Of a stretch of DNA of 64,000 nt, positions 1 to 64,000 are shown piece after piece. Each line of letters opens with the position of its first letter. Position 1 is the stretch's first letter. The DNA is from Aphelocoma coerulescens (lineage: Eukaryota; Chordata; Aves; Passeriformes; Corvidae). Both the position numbers and the translations under genes were made by a program. The notes under the pieces are model-generated. The model ran no database searches and was not told where the DNA came from. It saw only the letters and a program-made list of their open reading frames with translations. The DNA is taken from contig NC_091023.1 in NCBI RefSeq assembly GCF_041296385.1, forward strand, positions 9,920,924 through 9,984,923, read 5' to 3'.

Positions 1-25
1 TTAATGAAAGAAAAAGCAGACTGAC

Positions 26-53939
<53,914 letters not shown>

Positions 53940-54240
53940 TGTATCCGTAGGAATTAAGCAGCCAACAAATATCTCTTTAAAAACTGTGCTCCTTTAACCT
54001 CCTTCCTTCAGCAGCTTCAGCACAACAACTGGAAGCTGCGTATGCTGTTCAAGGGGGAAGTAGGTCTAAAAGTTACATGCTGTATCCACAGTAACTGAAC
54101 AGAAAGAAGAAGAAAACCAGCAATAACTCATTTCTTCCTGTGAACAACATTCTGCTATTAAGGCAAGAGCATCTCATTAAACCATAAATACACCCAGTCT
54201 CCACCTCTAATGCAAATCGAAATAGGAAGTTGTAGAAAAA
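53940..54240 (-). promoter_or_regulatory. Putative 5' UTR/promoter of the alternative DOCK10 first exon
   Basis: Sequence immediately upstream of the exon 1.2 ATG on the minus strand. No CpG island and no well-placed TATA box are visible; a TTTTTAAA stretch near 53975 is too close to the ATG to be convincing. An octamer ATGCAAAT (54210-54217) lies 271 bp upstream, next to an ETS-like AGGAAGT (54224-54230). The transcription start is not determined. Promoter function is inferred from position only. Confidence 0.35.
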
Positions 54241-57200
54241 ATGCTGCAAGTGAACATCTATCTTTGTCTCAAACACCATTACATCCTTTCTCCTCACCAC
54301 CCTCCCTGATTCGAAAGCCAAAACAGCTGCACTCTTACTTCACGTGTGTGTGTCTGCAAGATAAAAAAAGTCATTCACAGAACAGCCATCTCTTACATAG
54401 CCCCTCGGTAGCAGACTTGGGCCACAGTGCACGCAGTGACAGGTTTGTGCTGCTAGGGCCGTCTCACTTTTGGAGCAAGGTAGCAGTTCCCCTTTCAAAG
54501 TGGCATGAAACACCAATAAGAGGAAGAACCCTGCAAATTCCTAAATTTGCAGACAGTTACAAAAAGGTGACAACAGAGAAATTCATATGCTAATATCCAA
54601 AATGTATTTTTTGCTTGTAAAAAACAGGTTTTAGAAATGCTTGTAACCTGCCAACTAAGAACCTGCTTGCTTCACACCCTGCTGCCACCTCAGAAGGAGA
54701 GCTGTCAGACTGAGCCAGCTCCTCAGATGCCCCACACAGGGGAATACCAGCAGCTCCCCTTGCCCACTACCCCATACAGGGGCAATCCTAGCAGCACCTT
54801 GACAGGTTAGAAGCCCTCACTCAGTGCCTCAGAACTGCAGTGGCAACAGGAGCAGTGACATGGCCAGTCAAATTATTCTTAATTAAGATAGGAGACTCAC
54901 TCAGTGCTCAGCTGTCTGAAGGCTGGGAGGGCACTAAGATCTTTTAAAACTGAACAAACGCCCTCAGTGCCCACACGTGCAGGCACACGCACAGACCCTT
55001 TTCTTCTTTGTTCCAGCTGAGGATTCACCCTGCTGCAGCAGCAAGGCTGCACTCCCCTATGCACAAAGCCTTTATGTGGCATGCATTAGATTTTTATTTT
55101 TATTTAATATCTGTGTGCATAGCTAGGGCAAAGTGATAGTTTTTCTGCTTTCTCATGCTGTATTTTTTGCCAATTGGACAATAAGCATCATTCTCACAAC
55201 TTGTTTGAATTAATTAATTACTCTGTTTGAGATCTGCAACTTTACCCTGACTGCCACTTTTTTCTTTCTTTCCAACAAATAATTCTGAGTTCTACAAACT
55301 CTAGGAACTCTTTTACATATTCTTCAAGATTAGTAACATTTGGTCCAAAGTAACAAACCTCTGCAGGAGTTCCAAGGATTGTTCTATACGCTAGGTTTCC
55401 ATTCCAGGAGAGCAGAGATACCGAGCCTAACATATCTGACCTGAACACTACAAAACCACATCCGTTTGATCAGTTGCTTTCCTCTTCCAAAGTTAAAACG
55501 TGGTGCAACTCTTGAATTAACCCCGATCTCATCATTATCTTTGTCATTCAGATTTGCCTTTGAGAAGATCACCTCCTTTAAACTGTTACCAGCCCTAAAA
55601 CAACACCCTAAAATGGATTTCACTGTACTATGTAGTGGTGAAAGGCATCTGTCTGGCACTAGGAAACAGAAAAGACAACAGCAACCCTTTGCCAAAGTAT
55701 GCAGACATTTCAAGTAGCTACCAATATAGAAGCACAGCATTAACCAAGCTGGAATCACCCTTGTCTTCTCTCAGACTACCACACTATCTCTACTGGAGTC
55801 CCTGGTGCCTCTCATGTAACACACAGAAGATGGCTGCCAAGACCAGAGGTCCTTGCCAGAAGTTAAATTTAATGCTGGAATCATCAGCTCTGCTGGCTTA
55901 ACTTTAGGCAGGTATCAGTTCCTCTCAGAGGCTCCTTTGCTTATCCACTCCTTAACTCAACTGTCACACAGAACAAGCAGAGTTCCAACTTTCCTTTCCC
56001 TGGGAAGGCTCTCTCCCAGCTTCCTGCCTCCCACAGCACAGAGAAGCCTTTCCAGGGTGTCCTTTCCACTGAGATAAGGGTCACTACCACTTCCTGAAAC
56101 TTTAATGAACTTGCATTACTCCAAAATAATACAAACGATGAACTTAGGTTCAAGTCCCCAGCTGGTCCTCATCCAGTTTACTCCACTGTCTTTTGTCCAA
56201 AAGATTTTCATTCCTAATATTATTAATCCTCATTTATTTCCATATCTCTGGCAAACAGGTTTTCAGGAACAATACTAAAAGGCAGTCAGCACTGTATTTT
56301 CTCAACACCAAGGCATTAAAATGCTGAAGCTCTGAAATAACAAATAAGCTACAGCATTCACACAGAGATATGAACCAAAATAATAGTACACAACTGCAAA
56401 TAAAGACTCCACTTTCTTAGATCTGTTTTGAATGCAAATCCCTCTTGTAATGGGGAATAAGAAAACCATTCAAATGTCTGATAATGCTTTGTCCTGTAGC
56501 AGAAGTACAAAGAAAACTTCATTAGCATCAGTATGACTGTAAAAGATTTCCTAATTTTTCCTCAAGACTTCTCCATCTCTTCAGTTAAAGATACCAGGGA
56601 ATTTAAGATGATCATAAAATTGGTTATGTTATATTAATAACAGCTCCTGTGCTGTTTTTAAATTCAGAATTATAATGTAAAAGGTGAAAAGTATTATCCA
56701 TACCTCAAGCTATTCCAAGAAAAGAGGCATTTGGCTCCAGGAAAACCACAAGCCTTGGCTTACATTTGTGAACTGCTGTATCCAATTCATGGAATCAAAA
56801 TAAGGATGCTGAAGCCCTTCAAAAGCAATCAGTTATGTAAAGTAGACAATTAAGTGTTTAATTGCCTTCTGCTCTGCTATCTTTGTGGGACATGTTCATC
56901 TGCTCCCAGCATTTTTCAGAAATGTAAGAATATCCAGACAGGAAGAAAAATGATATTTTATATCTCTACCCCAGTTAAGGAAAAGCTATGCATTCCTTTT
57001 GCTGCAGAACCATTAGCATTTAATTTTCCAACAGGGGTTACAAGTTCTTTAATAACTTTTTAATTCCCTTTCCCTGCATTCTAGTTTCTCATTTCCCTTT
57101 TAGACCTAGTCACTGTCATGCTTCATTTACTTCAGTTTGAATTGTGATATACAATTGTGAAATATGCAATATGTAAAAAAATACCATTGGACAAAACTAA

Positions 57201-60200
57201 TTCACTGCTACAGTACATCATGTGATCATTGGAAAATGCATTTCAATAGTGCTTTGCTAGGAGCCATAGAAAGACACAAAAGTTCAGCTCCTAAAGTGTG
57301 TATCTTCAACTAACATAAAAGACACCCCAAAACAGGCTGAATATTTGGGCTGCTGTGAGGCAAATACTCAATTCACTACAATGTCCTTCTAAAATATTAT
57401 AATCTACCAAATCCAACCAAGAAGGACCAAGAACTGATGCTTCTGTTTGTCACACTGGCATTTTTTTTCCCACAGATTTAGAGAAGAAAAAAGTCTCATG
57501 CAAGCATCAAATTCATAGCAAATTTTGGAGAATGAATGCTTCCCTTCAGTTCAGGGCTTCTGTCTGGAAGCAATACTGACCTGAACAAAGTGCAAGTCAA
57601 AAACATAGTCTTGATTTATGCCAGCGTATATATGAATAATTGCACAATCCTGACTCAGGTCTTTTGTTTAACATTTGAGAAAAAGTTTAATTAACAAGTA
57701 AGAAAACTCCTTTACTTGGAACAAGCTGCATTAACTGCATATTATGCCTATGCTAAGGTTAAATTCTGAAATGAAACAAACTTTTCATTACAAAACTTGC
57801 TTCATTTATAAACTATGAGCCCTGTGATGACAGTGACACTGCCATTCAGAAAGTCTTCGCAGCCTAGACCAGTACTAAGAGATCTGACACATTTAACGTT
57901 TCACAGCTTGGCAGAGCACAGATAAGAACCTTCCTACTCCCTTGAACGGCTTGTGGCATTTCCAGCACTTCAGAGTTCCTGGTAGAACCACCACAGTAAA
58001 GTTGTAGAAGAAAAACCAGAGGATGCCAGCCCTGCCCAACACCCAGCCCTTGGGGTAGAACCAAAAACAATCCTGCACTCTGTGCCCATGGTTACAGATT
58101 GGCACATGTGGAACAGGCAGCTATTAGCTCAGGTACTGGGGAGAAAAAGAAAAATTATGGTATCCTGGAGAGGGTCACAAAGAGCTTTTTTATTTTTCTG
58201 TTTCAATTTTAGTATTTTTACATTATTTTTTCAAAACTTGGAGGCATGGCTGGTATACTCACCTTCTGAGGCCAGTAACTAGGAGATTTACACAGTTAAT
58301 ATCCCACAGCATCCAAGCAGTGCAGGTATACAGGCTGATGCTGCTTTTCATGTCTTCAGTGCTCATCCCCCAGCAAGTCCCCCACCACTGTGACACCCTG
58401 AACAAGGCAATGCTGCCAGAAGCCAGTTTTGTGTTTGGACAAAGGCAGTAGGATTAGATGTAACACACTGTCCTTTCAGAATGCTCATTAGGACATTGAT
58501 TGCACTGAGTGGCCACACACTGGATGTATTTTTTCAGATATGACTGTCAAAAATCTCCTAATGGGATTGCGAGACTAAGCTGAGGTGACACAGAATGGAC
58601 ACTGCACACTCGTCTTACCTGCATCGTCCAGGCATTGGGAATAGCGTGTGCTCTGCAGTGGTTTGTGACTGCACCTAAAAAATGCTCTTCCCAAAAGCTT
58701 CATGTTGGACAGGTAGAGCAGATCACTACACTGGGGCCAGGGACAGATAAGTGTTTTTTATTAGCACCTAACAAAGACAACAGAAAGCACTAGTGACCTC
58801 CATCCCAATCTCTTTGTCAAAGACTGAACATTCTCTCCCCTCCTCCTCCCCCCCTCAAAAATCTCCCAAATCAAACCAGGAGATCATATTTTGAAATTAA
58901 ATGCTCACTATTGATCCATGAACATTTGAAAATGTCCTAAAAAAAAAAAAAAAAAAAGGAAAAATATGAAACCAAAACAATGTAAACAGAAAGGTAAAAC
59001 AACTGAGTCAGAAAAAGTACATCTGAAGCAACCTTTTGCAAAGCCACTCTGGTATTGAATTAACTGAAATTGAATGACACTGTTTTTTTGAGAAATACGA
59101 CTCCACCTATGATCTAACTTAGGCAGATACATCAAGCCTTGCATACAAACAATCCACAAAGCCTTTAGAACAGCTGATGCATGCATTTTGCCCACACATC
59201 CATACAGCTCACTTTGCCCAGGCTAAGGGCTGGGAATCCATCACATTTAAAATGACATCAGCACACAAGGTGAGCTCTCCAAGGCAGGGAGACGGTGCCC
59301 CTGCATAAATATCCATGAAAAGCAGCCCTTATATCTGTCAGAGCTCTGCTAACAGATCTTTCCAGATAGCATTCCCTATTGTCAGAGACTCTGCCTATGT
59401 CAATCCATCTCTTTTCTTCCCAGGCAGATCAGTGTGCTGACCTCAGCGATTCCTCCCTCTGTGCCTTCACCTTCCCTTTGTGCCCCAGCTATCAGCACAC
59501 TCAAGCAGAACACGTTTGCAAGAGGCTCCTGTACCTCTTTGCCCTGCATGAAAGGCTGAAGCAGCCCTTCCAGCTGAACTGGTGGTGACAGGAGCCATCC
59601 ACAGGTTGTCCGGGCCAGTCTCTTTGTGCCTTGCCAGAGAATTCACCCATGGTCAGAGGGGTCCCTGAGCGGGATGAGGAGAAGGACTTGGGGGAGCAAT
59701 TTGGCAGCTCCCAGCCTGATCTCCCACACAGCATCCAACTGCCATTTCATCACCTCAACATGGCCATGTAAACACAGGAGCTTGCTGGTAGCATCCACAC
59801 CCCAAAAGCCACTTGCTAGCCCCTTTTGCTCAATTTACAGATCCTAAAGAACGTCCTGCTGTCCTGTTTGGGAAGCAGACTTGGCTGAGCCAGAGGCTGT
59901 CCCTCCCTGTCCTACAGAAACGCTGCTCCCCCTGCACACACCATCCTGCTCTCAATTTGACACTGCAACGTTTCTATTGGCTCACCCCCAAAACACTGAT
60001 GGAACAGCAGCATCATTTCAGCAGATTTCCAGCCTGGAAATCCACCTGTATCTGGCATGAATATGGCACATTCCCTTGCCACAAGGCTGAGCAGGGCCTT
60101 AGAGAACCTAACGATGGTCTCACAGACACCATCACCTTAGGTCTTGTGTTTGCTGTCGTTCCTCTCCTACCCAGTCAGCCCTCTGGGGACAGAGCCCTGG

Positions 60201-63200
60201 GGGGAGCACAGGGAGCAGGGCACTGGTTCTGTGCCATGATCCATTGGGAAATTTCAAACAAACATTACCCCTTTTGTTTTCATCTACTTGGACTGGAATC
60301 AGCCCTTGATAGCAACACATGCAGTGATGAAGGGACATGAAAGGTGATAAAATAATTTAATCATCTGAATTTACACTACCTCCAGACATGTCTATGCAGC
60401 TGTGACTTTGGCTCCTGCTCCTTCCTTTTCTGACTGTAATTTTAATCCTTTTTATTCATGTCTGTGCTATGCTGCAGAAATAATTTTTCTTTACCAAGAA
60501 AAACTCAGATCAGACATCTGGTTTATAAAAAGAATCTACATTTTCCCCCAATTTTCCAGCTGGAATACCTCAAGCAAAAGAAGGCTGGGCAACTCACTCA
60601 TTTACTCAAGGTCACAATCAACGTCTACAATGCTATAATATTGATATAAAATATCCTAGAATCCTCTCCTTTTTTTTTTTTATGCACTAAAACACTCTCC
60701 CCTCCATACATGTTCAAGCTGACTGTACAATCATTATTGTGTTTGATATCATATATTTGTAACACATATTCAATGTCAAAAATTCCTGTATACCCTCTTC
60801 TAGTTGCCTGTGGGTATCTTAAGCAAGTGAGAAAGCAACTGCATGTAATAATTCATCATCTGGATCCTATAATTGAAAGCTAAATAATGGCATTTTGGAA
60901 GAGACAAAAAGCACACAAATTTCAAAAGCAAATAAGCAAGATTATTTTCTCCTTTCTGAAAAAAAGGGTGTGAGGTGTAAAACCCTGCAAGACAGATTTA
61001 CATTAATTAAATTTGCTATGTGGAAAAGAGAGAAAGACAATTTGCATCCTTTTGACATTGCCCTTCTCTTTCTGTTCTCCTGGAACACAGTAAATAAAAC
61101 ACCATTATGGAATTGTGCCAACATCTGATATGCCATTTCTCACTCTGACATAACTTTGTGCAGACCCAGAGAATTGTTTCACCTTTCCAGGCCTTTGTGT
61201 TTAATTTCTTAATTAAAAACTGCTTATCCTAATTGAGACATAGAACAAACATGCAATCTTCAGTATTACCAAAATAAGGGAAAAACCATAAAGGAAATAC
61301 CCAAGTGGCAGGGCTTAGGGTCCCTGAGTAAGCCTATGTAAAGCCATTAGAACTACATATAACCCAGCCCTGACAAAAAAAGGGCTGTAATCCACCTAAT
61401 TCTACTCCTTCAGTTATCCCACACCAAGTTCCAGTTTTGGTAAGCATGGTCATAACATGTAGGATTTAAATCACATTTCTGCACCTGCGTCTGCAGGTGC
61501 TTAGGTAGCATACGGAATGTGGTCAATGTGACAGTATTTCTCCTGAATACTCTTTCAGTCTGCACTCATGCAGGTTCCCAGCTTGAGATAGCATCAGCAT
61601 ATTTACTAGTTCTCAAAGACTTTGCTCTCACAAATTTTTTCCCTCGTTCATCAAACCTACACATTTTATGGTAAGGAAATTCAGTTTTAATGTTAATTCT
61701 GTAATTTTTTTTCCCAAAAACTTGCCCCTAATTAGTTTCATTTGATGATCCCTAGTTCATCATCTCACTGTTGAGAAAAGAAACTGCAAGCAAAGTCTAC
61801 ATGCCTCTGACCATTCTTGATTTGTATGACTTTCATCATATCCCCTGATAGTTATTTTTCAGGCCAGTCCAGGTCCAGTCTTTATGTACATATGTAGGCA
61901 TGGAATAATTTGCTGATCCTCCTCACCCTTCTCTGTAATTTTCCAATTCCAGTAAGCCTGTTTGAACTGTATGAGGTATTAAAGGTCTCCCAAGAAGTTG
62001 CTATAGAACTCTTCTATCCAAGGATAGACCAAAAAGCAAAATTTATTTACGATTTCTCAGTGAACTGGAAAACAGGACCAAAATTATGTCATTCTTAGCA
62101 CAGTAAAGCTGCTCTAAGCTCCCAGGTCCCAGCCCCAGCAAGGCAGAGAGCTGAATCAGTGATTCCTCTACCTTCACCCTTTCTGGCTGATCTTCTCCAA
62201 CGGGATGAGTGTAAGCCAGTATTCCTCCTCTTGTGTTTCTCCCCACTCCCTCTTCTTGCCTTTGTATTCAACACACAAACACAATTGTTTGCACCTTCAT
62301 TCTTGCCTTATATCAACCCTAAACTGGTAACTGACAACTGAATCTGTACCAAGAGGTCTTTTTTTAATTTGGAAATTCTGGGTTTTTTTTTAGTATGGAA
62401 ATTCTGGAAAGTCCAAAAAATTCCCTTTTACTGGGAAATAGCTGGAACATAACTCTTGTTTCTATGAAGCACCACTTGAGCTGGAAACAAAAGCATTGGT
62501 CAGGAAATCAGAAACTAAAAGGTTAACTTCTGATTTCCTACAAATACACACTACAGCTAGGCATAAACAAGTGCCAGAAAAGGATGTGGATGGGAAATAA
62601 AGCAGAGTTCGCTGCAGTTCCTCCTCACTCAGCTCCTTGTTCTGCCTGAAACACTGCAGACACATCCTGACTCAAGGAAAAAACCCTTTTTTGAAAATAT
62701 TTCCAAGAAATACAGTTGTCTTTTAAATGTATTTTACAAAAAACAATGTTTAGCCACCAATTCAGATTCTTTCTGCAGGCTCATGTAACTTAAAATTGCC
62801 TTTGAGTTTGTTTAAAAAGGAAAAATTGGCAAGCACTTAGCACGTACAAAAGCTTTTGGCAGCTTAAAAATACTGTGTAAAGAAACTTCTCAGTGGGAGC
62901 TGGTACAAACTTTTATGTCAGCTCATCTCAAACATTTCATTTGGGCAGGTCTGTTTTGGTGCATTCTTCAAGAATTAGCTTTTTTTATACAGTAAAATAT
63001 TTCAGAATTACATTTTATTAACTGATACTTACAGTTTCATTTAGATTCAGAGCAGACAGGCTAAAACATACTGGTGTAATTCCAGGCTTGGATTCACTTT
63101 TGTCTTTTATATAAAAAGCAGAATTAGGCACATGTTAGTAAACATTTCTAATATTTCCAAATAGTTCTTCAGTTCAAACTGTGTTCATGAGTATTCTCTA

Positions 63201-64000
63201 TACTTCCATACATTCTGCTAAAATATTTTGCATTTACACATGAGTTTGAGGAATGAGCATGCTGTCTGTCAGAGCTGCTTGGTCACAGGGTTTCTGAACA
63301 AAAGCAGGTGACAGATGCACAAACACTCCCATCACGTGTCCTTCCCCAAGTGACATCTTTGCTGCACTGTCAGCACAAAAAAAATCAGGTGCTACAGGGG
63401 GCAAATGGTCATAGTGAAGAATCAGATGCATCATGAACAACAAAATATATTGTGTATCTGAAATACTGGAAAATGCAAAGCAGTGTTTCCTGCTGGATAA
63501 ACCAGATTCAAGGTTAGGATTGCCTTCCCTTTATCCTTGATACATGTGATGCTCACATTCATCTGGAGGATGTGTTATGGAGCACATGTCCAACACCTGG
63601 GAGCAGACAGCAAACAAGGGACTTGGTTTCTTTCATAACAGCCATTAAAAGATAAAAGGAGAGCCAACTGCAAGGTTGAAAGGCCAAAGGAACTGGACAT
63701 TCCTGGCAACAAACAAGTTATTAGGTAACTGCACCTCCTTAAGGGCTCTGTCCTTGCTTAAAACCTTGCTGACAGTGGTCAATAGCTGGAGGAACTCAAG
63801 CACTGCAAAAGCCAACCAGTCACAGCTGGAATGAGCAAATTCAGGCACAAGCACCACCTGGCAGGTGGAGAGACCAAACAGGCAGCTGGATGCATTTTCT
63901 GGGGAGCTCTAGGGACATGAGAAAAGTCTCCTCAAGCTCATGGGAGAATGGGTTGAAGACAGGGAAAGGGCTAAGGCACTGAAAAGAAAGAAGTGCAGAT
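54241..64000. other. 5' flank, probably also intron 1 of the canonical isoform
   Basis: About 9.8 kb with no exon I can support. The canonical DOCK10 start (RRFTR...LLRPGQAAEL-type) was looked for on the minus strand and not seen, and no CpG-rich first-exon island is present. The contents are unique-looking sequence, a 19-A run at 58939-58957, a T run near 60670, and a somewhat GC-richer stretch at about 59400-60340 with chance-length open frames. The canonical promoter is expected beyond position 64000. Confidence 0.5.
58939..58957. repeat. Poly-A run, 19 bp
   Basis: An uninterrupted run of A in the 5' flank. No retroposon body or target-site duplication was recognised beside it. Confidence 0.9.

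Noticed and set aside
59813..60340. 175-codon open frame on the plus strand in a GC-richer stretch
   Set aside because: About one frame of this length is expected by chance in 64 kb; no domain, splice context or family recognised.

Overview
This is a vertebrate nuclear window, most likely from a bird. It holds one recognisable gene, DOCK10 (zizimin-3; a DOCK-D family guanine nucleotide exchange factor for Cdc42/Rac), read on the minus strand. The bird call is an inference. DOCK10 is unusually compact for its family (19 coding exons in 54 kb). Interspersed repeats are very sparse, no mammalian Alu/L1-type sequence is visible, and the clearest repeat remnant resembles the 3' end of an avian CR1 LINE. 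A crocodilian or turtle is not excluded.

The 5' end of the gene lies at high coordinates and transcription runs towards position 1. I could place 19 coding exons by translating the minus strand and requiring GT-AG borders and an unbroken frame. Their lengths sum to 2226 nt, or 742 codons, with every exon phase consistent. In transcript order they are 53838-53939, 42417-42536, 34729-34818, 26426-26508, 23679-23751, 23232-23363, 22827-22961, 18191-18374, 16437-16522, 14236-14319, 13193-13348, 11422-11646, 10569-10691, 9878-9960, 4298-4420, 2970-3049, 1676-1863, 979-1044 and 26-118. They encode an Arg/Lys-rich alternative N-terminus, the conserved DOCK-D N-terminal domain, a PH domain preceded by eight glycines, a linker, and the first part of the DHR-1 (C2-like) domain. 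The rest of DHR-1 and the catalytic DHR-2 lie beyond position 1.

The first coding exon (53838-53939) does not encode the 'RKFTR...L..PG.AAELR' start shared by DOCK9/10/11. It matches the position and style of the alternative first exon of DOCK10 known in mammals. The canonical first exon is not visible, so 53940-64000 is probably the promoter region of the alternative isoform and also part of the long first intron of the canonical one.

The rest is intron or 5' flank. It holds three dinucleotide microsatellites, one of which lies 41 bp upstream of an acceptor, and another of which is a TG-TA-CA perfect inverted repeat. It also holds two local tandem duplications, homopolymer tracts, a few hairpin-capable palindromes, one likely CR1 remnant, and two coding-like but broken stretches that I could not identify. 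I saw no RNA gene, CRISPR array, intact transposon or second protein-coding gene, and no new multi-gene system.
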